The notes under the pieces were generated by a model, which did no database searches, was not told the origin of the DNA, and saw only the letters and a program-made list of their open reading frames with translations. From Sporosarcina sp. PTS2304 (GTDB lineage Bacteria; Bacillota; Bacilli; Bacillales_A; Planococcaceae), in NCBI RefSeq assembly GCF_003351785.1, contig NZ_CP031230.1:2526501-2590500 (forward strand): 64,000 nucleotides of DNA, written 5' to 3'. Of this stretch, positions 24,595 to 33,995 are shown piece after piece; the stretch's first letter is position 1, and every line of letters starts with the position of its first letter. The position numbers and the translations under genes were made by a program.

Positions 24595-25020
24595 TTAGTC
24601 TTCGATTTTGATTCCCATACTGCGAGCAGTACCTTCGACCATTGCCATCGCCGCTTCAACTGACGCCGCGTTTAAGTCTGGCATCTTTTGTTCTGCGATT
24701 TCTCTAACTTTATCACGCTTAACTGTAGCAACTTTGCTTTTATTAGGCTCACCTGAACCCTTTTGAACGTTTGCTGCAACCTTTAGCAATACTGCTGCCG
24801 GCGGAGTTTTTGTGATGAATGTAAATGAACGGTCCTCGAACACAGAGATTTCAACAGGAATAATAAGACCTGCTTGATCTGCTGTACGAGCGTTAAATTC
24901 TTTACAGAATCCCATAATGTTAACACCTGCTTGACCTAATGCCGGCCCTACTGGTGGTGCTGGGTTTGCTTTACCAGCTGGAATTTGTAATTTCACTACT
25001 TTAGTAACTTTTTTAGCCAC
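24595..25020 (-). CDS. rplK: 50S ribosomal protein L11 (GTG start)
   Basis: L11 binds the GTPase-associated 23S rRNA and is needed for RelA activation and thiopeptide sensitivity. The GTG giving the reading [19 protein letters not shown] is chosen: it yields the standard 141 residues and AAGGAGGTGTGTCTC precedes it. An upstream ATG in frame would add 17 residues across the leader. Conserved [15 protein letters not shown] is present. Confidence 0.96.
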   Translation of the reverse strand: MAKKVTKVVKLQIPAGKANPAPPVGPALGQAGVNIMGFCKEFNARTADQAGLIIPVEISVFEDRSFTFITKTPPAAVLLKVAANVQKGSGEPNKSKVATVKRDKVREIAEQKMPDLNAASVEAAMAMVEGTARSMGIKIED

Positions 25021-25135
25021 GAGACACACCTCCTTAAGTCCGTGATGTGGTAATTGGGTTGCCCCTCCCACTCAAATATGTGCCTGCCGACAATGTCGGT
25101 AGAATTGGTTAATCCGTTCAGACTAAGTCTGACCT
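25021..25135 (-). promoter_or_regulatory. 5' leader of rplK-rplA
   Basis: The leader contains a perfect small hairpin CCGACATTGTCGG (25087-25099) and, nearer the gene, GTGGGAG facing ACCAC, which could form a stem just before the ribosome site. A leader bound by L1 is expected from other bacteria; the site itself is not proven here. Confidence 0.45.
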
Positions 25136-25140
25136 TTGAA

Positions 25141-25169
25141 ATGATACCACCATTACATATTTTTTGCAA
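25141..25169 (-). promoter_or_regulatory. Sigma-A promoter of rplK-rplA
   Basis: TTGCAA (25164-25169), 17-nt spacer, TATCAT (25141-25146) on the minus strand, just after the nusG stop. Confidence 0.75.
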
Positions 25170-25192
25170 GAGAAAATTAATCCATTACTCCA

Positions 25193-25741
25193 TCATTCCA
25201 TTTTTTCAACTTGTTCAAATGATAGCTCCATTTTTGTTTCGCGGCCGAACATATCAACCGTAACAATCACTTTACCTTTATCCAACTCAATTTCTTCCAC
25301 TTTACCTTCAAAGTGCGCGAACGGCCCCTCTAATACAGTGACGCTTTCCCCTACTGCGAAATCAATATCCACTCGCTGTTCCTTCATACCCATTTGCTTC
25401 AGAATGAATTCCACTTCTTCCGGCAATAACGGAGTAGGTTTTGCTCCACCACCTGAAGAACCGATAAACCCTGTAACACCTGGTGTATTTCGAACGACAT
25501 ACCAAGAGTCGTCTGTCATGATTAGTTCTACTAGCACATAACCAGGGAACGTCTTACGCATAACAGTTTTCTTCTTACCATCTTTAATATCCGTTTCTTC
25601 TTCTTCCGGAATGACAACACGGAAAATTTTATCTGACATGCCCATTGTTTCGACACGCTTCTCTAAGTTCGCTTTTACTTTGTTCTCATATCCCGAGTAC
25701 GTATGAACCACATACCAATTTTTATCCATTTCCATCATCAT
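25193..25741 (-). CDS. nusG: Transcription elongation/antitermination factor NusG
   Basis: NusG binds the polymerase clamp and modulates pausing. The NGN domain starts KNWYVVHTYSGYENKVKANL, and the C-terminal KOW domain includes EGPFAHFEGKVEEIELDKG. The start is uncertain: three ATG codons in a row (25741, 25738, 25735) and another at 25729 that matches B. subtilis best. The only strong Shine-Dalgarno (AAGGAGGG) is 17 nt upstream of the first ATG and can pair with GTCCTC directly before it. Length is 182 or 178 residues. Confidence 0.95.
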   Translation of the reverse strand: MMMEMDKNWYVVHTYSGYENKVKANLEKRVETMGMSDKIFRVVIPEEEETDIKDGKKKTVMRKTFPGYVLVELIMTDDSWYVVRNTPGVTGFIGSSGGGAKPTPLLPEEVEFILKQMGMKEQRVDIDFAVGESVTVLEGPFAHFEGKVEEIELDKGKVIVTVDMFGRETKMELSFEQVEKME

Positions 25742-25778
25742 GAGGACTGTGCGTCCGTCCCTCCTTTTATTAAAACTG

Positions 25779-25806
25779 AAAAAACCCGTTTATTCATCAA
25801 AACGGG
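25779..25806 (-). terminator. Terminator between secE and nusG
   Basis: A perfect 7-bp stem CCCGTTT/AAACGGG with an eight-base loop followed by TTTTTT on the minus strand. It lies inside what is a single secE-nusG operon in other Bacillales, so nusG expression may depend on readthrough. Confidence 0.8.
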
Positions 25807-25835
25807 ATATTCTCAAGCTATTCATACTTTCATCA

Positions 25836-26021
25836 TTACAGGCCAGTATACCATTTCATAACACTTGAAATACCCATGTCTACTAGTCCAAAATAAACAG
25901 CCATAAAAATGACAGTTGAAATAACTACTACTGTATACTTCGTCAATTCTTTACGCTTCGGCCAACTGACCTTTCGCATTTCAGAAATAACTTTCTTCAA
26001 AAAATCGCTGATCTTACTCAT
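25836..26021 (-). CDS. secE: Preprotein translocase subunit SecE
   Basis: SecE clamps the SecY channel. The 61-residue form starting MSKISDFLKKVISEMRKVSW is chosen; TTGGAGAAGA precedes it. An amphipathic helix with the VSWPKRKEL motif is followed by one membrane segment (YTVVVISTVIFMAVYFGLV). A longer in-frame reading adds 20 residues without homology. Confidence 0.95.
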   Translation of the reverse strand: MSKISDFLKKVISEMRKVSWPKRKELTKYTVVVISTVIFMAVYFGLVDMGISSVMKWYTGL

Positions 26022-26077
26022 TCTTCTCCAACCCTTCCGAATGACATAGCGTTCATACTGGAACTCTATGTAACTGG

Positions 26078-26227
26078 TCAAATGGTTTGCTTATGCAACG
26101 TGTGCGTGTTGCAATGACTGCAAAACTTTTTCAACTCAAGTCTTCCTTCGCGTGCTTGATTGCTAGCCGGCAAAGTATAGTTTCGCGAACCACATTTTTC
26201 ACAGCATATAATTATTTTTTTTACCAC
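26078..26227 (-). CDS. rpmG: 50S ribosomal protein L33 (49 codons, GTG start)
   Basis: This short gene sits between sigH and secE, where B. subtilis has rpmGB. The translation begins VVKKIIICCEKCGSRNYTLP and ends FCSHCNTHTLHKQTI before TGA. Two CxxC pairs (C9-C12 and C36-C39) make it a zinc-binding L33. The GTG start has AGGTGA seven nt upstream. The N-terminus (KKIIICCEKCGSRNY) resembles the L33 family's KxxxxCxxCxxRNY. Confidence 0.92.
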   Translation of the reverse strand: MVKKIIICCEKCGSRNYTLPASNQAREGRLELKKFCSHCNTHTLHKQTI

Positions 26228-26262
26228 GTAAAATCACCTATTCGAGACAATTGTCTTGCTAA

Positions 26263-26291
26263 AGAGTACCACCTAACACACAACATGTCAA
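26263..26291 (-). promoter_or_regulatory. Promoter of rpmG-secE(-nusG)
   Basis: Consensus TTGACA (26286-26291), 17-nt spacer, weak -10 TACTCT (26263-26268), directly after sigH. Confidence 0.6.
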
Positions 26292-26307
26292 TTCACTTTC
26301 CACACAG

Positions 26308-26946
26308 TTAACGCACTAAATCCATCGCCATGGAATGTTCCAACTTCCGTTTAATACGCTGTAGCGCATTATCAATTGATTTCACTTGACGATTTAGAAC
26401 TTCTGATATTTCCCGGTAGGATTGCCCTTCTAAATAAAGTGTCAATACTTCTTTTTCTAACGCACTCAATACTTTGCCCATTTCTTCTTCCATGAAAGAA
26501 AAACTCTCTTTATGAATCATCAGATCTTCAGGATCATCAAGTGTCGAACCAGCGATGATATCTAGTAATGTTCTTTCTTGTTCTTCGTCATAAATAGGCT
26601 TGTCTAACGAAATAGACGTGTTTAACGGAATATGTTTTTGTCGTGTAGCTGTTTTAATGGCTGTTATAATCTGTCTAGTAATACATAGTTCCGCAAACAC
26701 TTTAAATGAACTTAGACGATCGGGCCGAAAATCTCTGATGGCTTTGTAAAGTCCTATCATTCCTTCTTGCACAATATCTTCTTTGTCTCCACCGATAATG
26801 AAATATGTTCTAGCTTTCATCCGAACGATCGGTTGAAATTTCGTGATCAAAAAATCAAGCGCATTTGAGTTTCCCACATGTATCAGTTCAATCATCTCTT
26901 CATCTGAAAGTGCAGAAAAAACATTTTTATACTCGTCATTTCCCAT
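26308..26946 (-). CDS. sigH: RNA polymerase sigma-H factor
   Basis: SigH drives the transition to stationary phase and early sporulation genes including spo0A. Region 2 (IVQEGMIGLYKAIRDFRPD, SSFKVFAELCITRQIITAIK) and region 4.2 (EVLTLYLEGQSYREISEVLN with RQVKSIDNALQRIKRKLE) are present. I take the ATG of MGNDEYKN (212 residues); GTG codons at 26967 and 26955 are in frame and possible, as the AGAGG site lies 12 nt before the ATG. The gene marks a spore-former lineage. Confidence 0.95.
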   Translation of the reverse strand: MGNDEYKNVFSALSDEEMIELIHVGNSNALDFLITKFQPIVRMKARTYFIIGGDKEDIVQEGMIGLYKAIRDFRPDRLSSFKVFAELCITRQIITAIKTATRQKHIPLNTSISLDKPIYDEEQERTLLDIIAGSTLDDPEDLMIHKESFSFMEEEMGKVLSALEKEVLTLYLEGQSYREISEVLNRQVKSIDNALQRIKRKLEHSMAMDLVR

Positions 26947-26995
26947 ATTTCGCACCAACCTCTCCACCCCAGAGTTCTATTGGTTTTATGAAGTC

Positions 26996-27024
26996 AGTAT
27001 AGACGTGGAAGTTTTTCACGTCAA
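26996..27024 (-). promoter_or_regulatory. Sigma-A promoter of sigH
   Basis: TTGACG (27019-27024), 17-nt spacer, TATACT (26996-27001), overlapping the gap between the NYN nuclease gene and sigH. Confidence 0.75.
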
Positions 27025-27031
27025 CTGCTCA

Positions 27032-27544
27032 TTATTCACCGCGTCTCATTTTTTCAAAAGCTTCTGCCACTTCATCTGACAGCGGAATCTTTGAAAAAGG
27101 ACGCCGTTCGCTAGAATCTTTTACCTTTTGGGCAATCAATCGATTGACTTCTTTCATCGCAATTTCCAGCTCCCGAGCCGATATCCTTAATGCTCCCTGC
27201 GCAAACACAACCCATTGCTCTACAAGGTCTGACGTCGCAACGTGTATTTGTATTAAACGCCCTGATAATTCTGAGACCAGTTTTTCAATCCGCTCATCTG
27301 CCGTTTCATTCTCTCTAGTAAACACTACTTCCACACGATATTGTCTTTTACGCTTTTCAATCCCCGGGACTAAATGTGCATCAAACACTACAATGACACG
27401 CCATCCTTTATGCGCTTGGAATTCTGCCATTTGTTCTATTAGAAGATCGCGCGCTTGTGCGAAATCTCGCTTTTTTAATTTTTGTAATTCCGGCCATGCT
27501 CCGATGATATTGTATCCATCAACGAGCAAAACGTCTTTTTTCAT
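27032..27544 (-). CDS. rae1: NYN-domain ribosome-associated endonuclease Rae1 (YacP)
   Basis: Rae1 cleaves mRNA in the ribosomal A site in B. subtilis. The 170 residues begin [20 protein letters not shown], with the acidic NYN/PIN motif LVDGYNIIGAW (D9) and a second acidic cluster VVFDAHLVPG. It overlaps the rlmB stop by 4 nt (ATGA), indicating coupling. Function is inferred from orthology and gene order. Confidence 0.9.
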   Translation of the reverse strand: MKKDVLLVDGYNIIGAWPELQKLKKRDFAQARDLLIEQMAEFQAHKGWRVIVVFDAHLVPGIEKRKRQYRVEVVFTRENETADERIEKLVSELSGRLIQIHVATSDLVEQWVVFAQGALRISARELEIAMKEVNRLIAQKVKDSSERRPFSKIPLSDEVAEAFEKMRRGE

Positions 27545-28299
27545 GATGTCGCCTGAGAAGATTGACGCTTTCGTAAAACTTCATACATTAGCAACGCTGC
27601 CGCCACAGAGGCATTTAGAGAAGTGACATGTCCTACCATCGGTAAACTATAAAGGAAATCACATTTTTCACGTAAAATTCTGGACATCCCTTTACCTTCA
27701 CTACCGATAATTACCGCTAACGGCAAAGTCGCCTCCATATGACGATAATCGGTTGAATTAGATGCGTCTGTTCCCGCAATCCACACGCCTCGCTTTTTTA
27801 ATTCTTCTATAGTTTGCGCCAAATTATTTACTCTGACGACAGGAATATGTTCGATCGCACCTGTCGAAGCTTTCGCAACAATTCCCGTAAGCCCGACAGC
27901 TCTTCTTTTTGGAATGATAATTCCGTGGACGCCTGAAGCGTCTGCGGTACGCAAAATAGAACCTAAGTTGTGGGGGTCTTCTAGTTCATCCAAGATTAGA
28001 AAGAAAGGGTCTTGCTTTCTACTTTTCGCCACTAAGAATAAGTCATCTAACTCCGCATAATCATACGCCGCCACCGACGCAACGATTCCTTGATGACTAA
28101 TATCCGTCATACCATCAAGTTTCTGCTTAGGCGATGTCTGAACTACCACTCCCGCTTCTTTCGCAAGCTTCATGATTTCTCCGATGCTCTTCTTATTTAC
28201 ACCTTCCGCTACCCAAATTTTATTAAGTTGCCGTCCCGACCGCAAAGCTTCTACCACTGGGTTTCTTCCGCCGATCAGTTCCACTTCTAGCTCTGTCAT
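27541..28299 (-). CDS. rlmB: 23S rRNA 2'-O-methyltransferase, TrmH/SPOUT family
   Basis: A SPOUT methylase with an N-terminal substrate-binding domain ([11 protein letters not shown]) and the knotted SAM domain: motif [13 protein letters not shown] and motif [25 protein letters not shown]. RlmB methylates a 23S rRNA guanosine; B. subtilis YacO is the orthologue. It overlaps mrnC by 4 nt. 252 residues, normal. Confidence 0.92.
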   Translation of the reverse strand: MTELEVELIGGRNPVVEALRSGRQLNKIWVAEGVNKKSIGEIMKLAKEAGVVVQTSPKQKLDGMTDISHQGIVASVAAYDYAELDDLFLVAKSRKQDPFFLILDELEDPHNLGSILRTADASGVHGIIIPKRRAVGLTGIVAKASTGAIEHIPVVRVNNLAQTIEELKKRGVWIAGTDASNSTDYRHMEATLPLAVIIGSEGKGMSRILREKCDFLYSLPMVGHVTSLNASVAAALLMYEVLRKRQSSQATS

Positions 28300-28715
28300 A
28301 CCATTTCCTCCTCTGGATTTTCTACGTACCGAATGGCTTTAGCTATCAGTTCAGTTAGACGATCTTGACGGTTTAAAAGATATACATATCCGAGTACCGC
28401 TTCAAATGCCGAACTGTAATTATAAGTAGTAACGTCCGTATTTTTAGGAACAGAGCCTGCTTTCGCATTGCGTCCTCGGCGCATCACAGCCTCTTCTTCC
28501 CCTGTCAACAGCTTTTGATCTTTCATCGTCATAATTATTCGCGCTTGGGCTTTGGCGGAGACAAATCGCGTTGCCTCTTTGTGTAAAATTTGCGGTTTCA
28601 CGCGGCCGCTTCGCAATAAATGTTCTCTAACCGCTTGCTCGTATACCGCATCGCCCATATATGCGAGAGCCAGGGCATTCAGTTGTTTGACGTCTATATC
28701 ACGTAAATCCCCCAC
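28296..28715 (-). CDS. mrnC: Mini-ribonuclease III
   Basis: MrnC matures 23S rRNA in Bacillales. The 139 residues have only the RNase III catalytic domain ([20 protein letters not shown], and [16 protein letters not shown] holding the second acidic cluster) and no dsRBD, as expected. Located between rlmB and cysS, 4 nt after cysS. Confidence 0.93.
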   Translation of the reverse strand: MGDLRDIDVKQLNALALAYMGDAVYEQAVREHLLRSGRVKPQILHKEATRFVSAKAQARIIMTMKDQKLLTGEEEAVMRRGRNAKAGSVPKNTDVTTYNYSSAFEAVLGYVYLLNRQDRLTELIAKAIRYVENPEEEMV

Positions 28716-28719
28716 ATGC

Positions 28720-30120
28720 TTACCCTCTTTTCCAACGAGTGCCTTGTGCTGTGTCTTCTAGCACAATACCCTTCGCTTTCAATTCATCGCGGATTTCATC
28801 AGCTCTTGCAAAGTCACGGTTTTTGCGCGCATCCAAACGTTCTTGAATTAGAGCATCTACTTCGTCATCCACTAATTCCGATACATTATCAAAAGGTACA
28901 CCGAGCACACCCATTAATAAATCGAACGCTTCAATAAATCGCTGCAATACGCGAGAATCTGTGTTTTTTTCTAATAAATAGACGTTAGCACGCTTCGATA
29001 ATTCAAATATAGCCGCAATCGCATTCGCAGTATTAAAATCATCGTCCATCGCTGTTTCAAATGCTGTAATTTGCTCTTCAATGCCACGAACCCACATTTG
29101 GGAGTCGTCTGCCAAGTCCGCAGAAAGCGTTAATCTGTGCTGCAAGTTATTGTACGCCGTTCGAATTCTCTCCAACCCATTCGCTGCACTTTCTACTAGT
29201 TCCTGCGCAAAGTTCACCGGATGACGATAATGCACGGACAACATGAAGAAACGCAACACTTTCGGATCAATTTGCTTGCGGATATCATGTACAAGAATGA
29301 AGTTGCCAAGTGACTTAGACATTTTTTCATTATCGATATTAATATATCCATTATGCATCCAATAATTAGCGAATGTTTTACCTGTTGCTGCTTCAGATTG
29401 AGCAATTTCGTTTTCATGATGAGGGAATGTTAAATCTTGACCGCCTGCATGAATGTCAATCGTGTCTCCTAGAAGCTCTCTTGCCATAACGGAACATTCG
29501 ATATGCCAGCCCGGACGCCCTTTTCCCCAAGGACTATCCCATGAGATTTCACCTTCTTTGGCAGTTTTCCATAACGCAAAATCTAAAGGATCGGACTTAA
29601 TCGTATTTTCCTCTATGCGTGCTCCTACCTTTAATTCGTCAATCGATTGATGAGACAGCTTTCCGTACCCATCAAATTCACGTGTATGAAAATAGACATC
29701 GCCATTCGATTCATACGCGTATCCTTTTTCAATTAGCAACTGTATAAATGCGACGATATCGTCAATATGTTCCGTTACACGAGGGTGCGCTGTCGCTTTT
29801 TCACAACCTAGCGCATGAACGTCTTCAAAATACGCTTCGATGAAACGCTCTGTTAGTTGACCTACTTCTTCATTCAATTCGTTTGCTGCTTTAATGATTT
29901 TATCATCCACATCGGTAAAGTTCGAAACATAGTTCACTTCATATCCGCGATATTCTAAATAGCGGCGGACTGTGTCAAATGCGATAACCGGCCGCGCATT
30001 TCCTATGTGAATATAGTTATAAACAGTTGGGCCACAGACATACATCTTGACCTTTCCTTCTTCTATAGGGACAAATTTCTCTTTTTTTCGTGTCAATGTA
30101 TTATAAAGTTGAATGCTCAT
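28720..30120 (-). CDS. cysS: Cysteinyl-tRNA synthetase
   Basis: Charges tRNA-Cys. The class I signatures are HIGN (YIHIGNARP, about 35-43) and KMSKS (EKMSKSLGN, about 268). Zinc ligands include C29 (YVCGPTVYN) and the WHIECS / [10 protein letters not shown] region. The start [16 protein letters not shown] is chosen over one seven codons upstream because GGGAGATTTGC precedes it. Its start lies within the last codons of cysE (20-nt overlap), so the two are coupled under the cysteine T-box. 466 residues. Confidence 0.96.
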   Translation of the reverse strand: MSIQLYNTLTRKKEKFVPIEEGKVKMYVCGPTVYNYIHIGNARPVIAFDTVRRYLEYRGYEVNYVSNFTDVDDKIIKAANELNEEVGQLTERFIEAYFEDVHALGCEKATAHPRVTEHIDDIVAFIQLLIEKGYAYESNGDVYFHTREFDGYGKLSHQSIDELKVGARIEENTIKSDPLDFALWKTAKEGEISWDSPWGKGRPGWHIECSVMARELLGDTIDIHAGGQDLTFPHHENEIAQSEAATGKTFANYWMHNGYINIDNEKMSKSLGNFILVHDIRKQIDPKVLRFFMLSVHYRHPVNFAQELVESAANGLERIRTAYNNLQHRLTLSADLADDSQMWVRGIEEQITAFETAMDDDFNTANAIAAIFELSKRANVYLLEKNTDSRVLQRFIEAFDLLMGVLGVPFDNVSELVDDEVDALIQERLDARKNRDFARADEIRDELKAKGIVLEDTAQGTRWKRG

Positions 30121-30775
30121 GCAAATCTCCCTTTTTTCCATTCATCGTTTCTAGCTGTTCTGTCCGCAGCTGCAATTCTCGAATTTGCTGTTCTAAGCGC
30201 TTGATTTCATCAGATATAGGATCTTGTAGTGTTGGTGTTAGTTTATCACTTACACGAACCCCATTCGATATAACTATTTTACCTGGAATTCCAACGACTG
30301 TGGAATTAGGTGGCACTTCTTTAAGAATAACTGATCCTGCTCCTACTTTGCTGTTTTCACCAATAGTAATTGACCCCAAAACTTTAGCTCCTGATGCTAC
30401 TAATACGTTATTATGCAATGTTGGATGGCGCTTTCCACCTTCCTTACCAGTTCCACCTAACGTCACGCCTTGATAAAGTGTAACGTCATCTCCAATTTCA
30501 CAAGTTTCCCCTATGACTACACCCATTCCATGGTCAATGAATAGTCTTCTCCCAATCACTGCCCCCGGATGAATTTCAATACCTGTAAAGAACCTGCTCA
30601 CTTGAGACACCACACGTGCTAAAAAACGAAGGTTGCGTTTATAAAATGCGTGTGCCACTCGATGCAACCAGATGGCATGTAATCCTGAATACGTTAAGAC
30701 TACCTCTATCGTGCTTCGTGCAGCTGGATCTTGGTCAAAAATACAACGGATATCTTCTTTCATGCGTTTGAACAA
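30101..30775 (-). CDS. cysE: Serine O-acetyltransferase (TTG start)
   Basis: CysE makes O-acetylserine, the precursor of cysteine. The C-terminal half has left-handed beta-helix hexapeptide repeats ([20 protein letters not shown]) and the catalytic [17 protein letters not shown] segments. The likely start is TTG at 30775 ([19 protein letters not shown]), with AAGGAGG seven nt upstream and an N-terminus aligning with B. subtilis CysE; an ATG follows four codons later. The reading frame stays open far upstream through a repeat and the T-box, but that part is not coding. 224 residues. Confidence 0.93.
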   Translation of the reverse strand: MFKRMKEDIRCIFDQDPAARSTIEVVLTYSGLHAIWLHRVAHAFYKRNLRFLARVVSQVSRFFTGIEIHPGAVIGRRLFIDHGMGVVIGETCEIGDDVTLYQGVTLGGTGKEGGKRHPTLHNNVLVASGAKVLGSITIGENSKVGAGSVILKEVPPNSTVVGIPGKIVISNGVRVSDKLTPTLQDPISDEIKRLEQQIRELQLRTEQLETMNGKKGDLHEHSTL

Positions 30776-30810
30776 TGAACTTCCTCCTTTTTCCTTATGA
30801 ACATCTTCAC

Positions 30811-30960
30811 TTGAACGGCGCTTTTCACTTTTGTTTCTTCTAGTTACAAGCGCCAGACTCTCGGACACTTCAGACTCTCCGATCAGGTGCACAAACCGCA
30901 CCTGGTCGAAGAGGCTTCCACTGTCTGCCGAGTCTGAACGACGCTTTTTACTTTTGTTTT
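30811..30960 (-). repeat. Family A hairpin repeat inside the cysE leader
   Basis: One unit (about 30839-30960) plus the first 26 nt of a second (30811-30836) lie between the T-box terminator and the cysE ribosome site. The unit begins AACAAAAGTAAAAAGCGTCG and recurs as AACAAAAGTGAAAAGCGCCG. Its arms CAGACTCGG and CCGAGAGTCTG pair, enclosing a second hairpin CAGGTGC/GCACCTG. It ends TGTAACTAGA. The layout matches the units at 50198-50532. Confidence 0.75.
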
Positions 30961-30962
30961 CC

Positions 30963-31200
30963 AAAATAAAAAACGCGCCTCTGTCACTTGTGATGACAGA
31001 GACGCATGGATTGCGTGGTTCCACTCCGCTTGGGAAACGCATTTCCCCGCTTAATGTCTTTAACGCAGACGATACGTATGGCCTACTGTTCTGTTCAGCT
31101 CATCGCTCAAAGGTGCATTTCTATGGTGAATTCACTCAGGTCATTTCCAGCCTAGATGACCCTCTCTATAGAGCATTCAACATATACTTTCCTTTTCAAC
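30963..31200 (-). ncRNA. T-box riboswitch, cysteine specific, with terminator
   Basis: The T-box sequence AGTGGAACCACGC is at 31013-31025. The terminator stem GCGTCTCTGTCA/TGACAGAGGCGC (30974-31005) is followed by TTTTTTATTTT. In the Stem I region a TGC codon followed by A (31115-31117, AAATGCACC) is the probable specifier, which fits tRNA-Cys and the cysE-cysS genes below. Confidence 0.92.
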
Positions 31201-31230
31201 GCTTTTTATATGCAATTTCATATTACGTTC

Positions 31231-31258
31231 ATTTTACACAAAACCACAAAGATGTCAA
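31231..31258 (-). promoter_or_regulatory. Promoter of cysE-cysS operon
   Basis: TTGACA (31253-31258), 16-nt spacer, TAAAAT (31231-31236) on the minus strand. The -35 box lies just after the gltX stop; the T-box RNA begins downstream of it. Confidence 0.75.
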
Positions 31259-31264
31259 TATTGA

Positions 31265-32725
31265 TTATTTTGCAAATCTTTCGACACGTTCAAGAATCTT
31301 TTTCTTTCCGATCAACGCAATGGAATCTGGTAGCTCTGGACCTGATGTTTGGCCCGTTGTGACTACACGAACTGGCATGAATAAATTCTTCCCTTTATGC
31401 CCTGTTTCTTTCTGCACCGCTTTAATCGCTGCTTTAATAGACGGCGCATCGAACGTTTCAAGTGCTTCTAATTGTCCTTTTAACGAAGTCATCACTTCTG
31501 GAACTTGCTCTCCTGCAAGAATTTCCTGTGCTGCTTCATCATATTCAACTGTGTCATTAAAAAACTGGGCGGATAGTTCAACAATTTCAGCACCGAAGCT
31601 TAACTGTCCATGATATAAAGCAATTAGATCATGAACCCATTGTTGTTCTTCAGCCGTCATTTCTTTTGATACTAAATTAGCCGCTTGCAGATGAGGCAAT
31701 GTCAAATCGATCACTTCTTCAAGAGAAAGCTTTTTAATATATTGGTTGTTTACCCATGTTAGCTTATTCGTATCAAACATAGAAGGTGACTTAGACAAAC
31801 GAGTCTCATCAAATAATTTGACTAGCTCATCATGCGAGAAGATCTCTTCTTCTCCACCTGGAGACCATCCCAATAGTGCGAAGAAATTGAACATCGCCTC
31901 AGGTAAATACCCTAAATCCTTATATTGTGTGATGAACTGAATAATAGACTCATCGCGCTTTGAAAGTTTTTTCCGTTCTTCATTAACGATCAATGTCATG
32001 TGACCATACCGCGGGTGATCCCAGCCGAATACATCGTATATCATCAACTGCTTCGGAGTGTTCGTTAAGTGCTCTTCTCCACGGAAGACATGGGAAATCT
32101 TCATCAAATGATCATCCACTACTACTGCATAGTTATATGTCGGGATACCGTTTGTTTTAACAATTACCCAATCACCAATATCTTTTGATTCGAATGTTAC
32201 GGTTCCGCGAACTAAGTCGTCAATCGTATACGTGACATTTTCAGGCACACGCATACGAATACTGTAGGAAAGTCCTGCCGCTTCTTTTGCTGCTACTTGC
32301 TCAGCTGTTAAGTGACGGCATGTACCGTCATACATTGGAGCTGCAATACCAGCCGCTTTTTGTGCGTCGCGTTTTTCTTCCAATTCCTCAGGGGTACAGA
32401 AACATTTATATGCATGACCTTTCTCCAGCATGTCATCTGCATATTTATTATACAAATCTAAACGTTCTGTCTGACGGTACGGTCCATACTCTCCTCCCAC
32501 GTCGATAGACTCATCATGATGAATACCTAGCCATGTTAAGTTTTCCAGCTGCGATAATTCGCCGCCTTCAATATTACGTTCAGTATCTGTATCTTCAATG
32601 CGAATGATGAATTTACCATCATAGTGTCGAGCATATAAATAGTTGAATAAAGCGGTCCGTGCTCCGCCGATATGTAATTGGCCAGTCGGACTTGGTGCGT
32701 AGCGCACACGTACTTCTTGTGTCAT
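31265..32725 (-). CDS. gltX: Glutamyl-tRNA synthetase
   Basis: Charges tRNA-Glu (and, with GatCAB, tRNA-Gln). Class I signatures: [20 protein letters not shown] (about 9-28) and [10 protein letters not shown] near 250. 486 residues is normal. GGAGAGGTAAACTT precedes the ATG. In B. subtilis gltX heads an operon with cysE and cysS; here cysE-cysS have a separate promoter and T-box. Confidence 0.96.
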   Translation of the reverse strand: MTQEVRVRYAPSPTGQLHIGGARTALFNYLYARHYDGKFIIRIEDTDTERNIEGGELSQLENLTWLGIHHDESIDVGGEYGPYRQTERLDLYNKYADDMLEKGHAYKCFCTPEELEEKRDAQKAAGIAAPMYDGTCRHLTAEQVAAKEAAGLSYSIRMRVPENVTYTIDDLVRGTVTFESKDIGDWVIVKTNGIPTYNYAVVVDDHLMKISHVFRGEEHLTNTPKQLMIYDVFGWDHPRYGHMTLIVNEERKKLSKRDESIIQFITQYKDLGYLPEAMFNFFALLGWSPGGEEEIFSHDELVKLFDETRLSKSPSMFDTNKLTWVNNQYIKKLSLEEVIDLTLPHLQAANLVSKEMTAEEQQWVHDLIALYHGQLSFGAEIVELSAQFFNDTVEYDEAAQEILAGEQVPEVMTSLKGQLEALETFDAPSIKAAIKAVQKETGHKGKNLFMPVRVVTTGQTSGPELPDSIALIGKKKILERVERFAK

Positions 32726-32807
32726 AAGTTTACCTCTCCGTTCTATTTCTATTACACCTTGGCATAATCGTCTATCTATTTTAGCACTCTGTCGAATGTT
32801 TTGAAAG

Positions 32808-33290
32808 TCACTGATTTTTCATCAATAAAATAGTTGCCATTGCGGCGATTCCTTCTTCGCGACCAGGGAAACCTAAGCGTTCAGTAGTAGTCGCTTTAAC
32901 ATTTACCTGTGTCAGGTCAGCTTCCAGTAATTCTGCCACTCGCTGACGAATGTCACCTATATAAGGCGCCATTTTTGGCCGTTGCGCAATAATCGTACAA
33001 TCAATATTCCCAAGATGATACCCTTCTTCTTTTACCATCGCCCATACTTTTTCAAGCAGCACTGCAGAATCTGCGTCTTTAAACGCTTCATCTGTGTCAG
33101 GGAAGTGTGTACCAATATCTACTTTTCCAATCGCTCCAAGAGCAGCATCAGTGACCGTATGCAATAATACATCTGCATCTGAGTGACCGATTAATCCTTT
33201 CGTATGAGGAATTGTAATCCCCCCGATAATTAACGGTCTGTCTTCAGCAAATGCATGTACATCAAAACCTTGTCCAATTCGAAACATCAT
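32808..33290 (-). CDS. ispF: 2-C-methyl-D-erythritol 2,4-cyclodiphosphate synthase
   Basis: IspF catalyses the fifth step of the MEP isoprenoid pathway. Metal ligands are in GQGFDVHAF and [33 protein letters not shown] is also typical. 160 residues from the first of two ATG codons in tandem; the second (159) matches the family start MFRIGQGFD. It is 5 nt after ispD. Confidence 0.95.
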   Translation of the reverse strand: MMFRIGQGFDVHAFAEDRPLIIGGITIPHTKGLIGHSDADVLLHTVTDAALGAIGKVDIGTHFPDTDEAFKDADSAVLLEKVWAMVKEEGYHLGNIDCTIIAQRPKMAPYIGDIRQRVAELLEADLTQVNVKATTTERLGFPGREEGIAAMATILLMKNQ

Positions 33291-33295
33291 TCATC

Positions 33296-33967
33296 CTACT
33301 TTCTTCTAGCCAGCAAGATTTCACCGATTGCTAAATCTTCCTGGGTTGTCATTTTCACATTATCATACGAACTTTCTACAATGCTTACATCGTATCCAAG
33401 ACGTTCCACAAGCATCGATTCGTCAGTCCCTAAGAAATCGTCTTGAATCGCTTGGTCAGAGGCCTTTTTCAATAATTCATACCGAAAAGCTTGTGGCGTT
33501 TGAACCATCCATAGTTTCTCACGATCGACGGTTTGCTGAACAGTGCCGTTTTCCGCGAACTTAATCGTGTCCTTCACTCTCACAGCAGCAATCGCGGCAC
33601 CCGTATCATTTGCCTTGCGGACAAGCGCTTCTATAACTAAGGAGTTGAGGAAAGGTCTCGCAGCATCATGCACAAGCACGATGCCTTCACCTTTATATGC
33701 TGCAATACAAGCTGCTACGCTGTCTTGCCGCTCGCCTCCACCTTCAACAAATGTTATATTACTATGTTCTTTAAGAATTTCCTGAATAGTTGCCTGTTCT
33801 TCCGTTTTAACCGCCAGAATGATTTCTTCACATTGGGGATCCTGTTGAAATATACTGACTGTATGATACAAAATAGGATGTTCACCAATTTTCAGAAATA
33901 GCTTGTTTTTTCCCGCACCCATGCGCGTACCGCTACCCGCAGCAGGAATCATTACTGTATATCTCAC
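33296..33967 (-). CDS. ispD: 2-C-methyl-D-erythritol 4-phosphate cytidylyltransferase (GTG start)
   Basis: IspD makes CDP-methylerythritol in the MEP pathway. The glycine-rich CTP loop is IPAAGSGTRMGAGKNKLF. The GTG at 33967 (reading VRYTVMIPAAG) is preferred because AGAGGGACGAAC precedes it and it aligns with B. subtilis IspD. A TTG at 33994 is an alternative. 223 residues; DDFLGTDESMLVE and VLVHDAARPF motifs are present. Confidence 0.93.
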   Translation of the reverse strand: MRYTVMIPAAGSGTRMGAGKNKLFLKIGEHPILYHTVSIFQQDPQCEEIILAVKTEEQATIQEILKEHSNITFVEGGGERQDSVAACIAAYKGEGIVLVHDAARPFLNSLVIEALVRKANDTGAAIAAVRVKDTIKFAENGTVQQTVDREKLWMVQTPQAFRYELLKKASDQAIQDDFLGTDESMLVERLGYDVSIVESSYDNVKMTTQEDLAIGEILLARRK

Positions 33968-33995
33968 GTTCGTCCCTCTGCTTTCTTTCGCCAAT

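Noticed and set aside
30776-31042. An N-terminal extension of CysE of about 89 residues.
   Set aside because: It would translate the T-box terminator and the hairpin repeat; the TTG with a proper ribosome site gives the family length.
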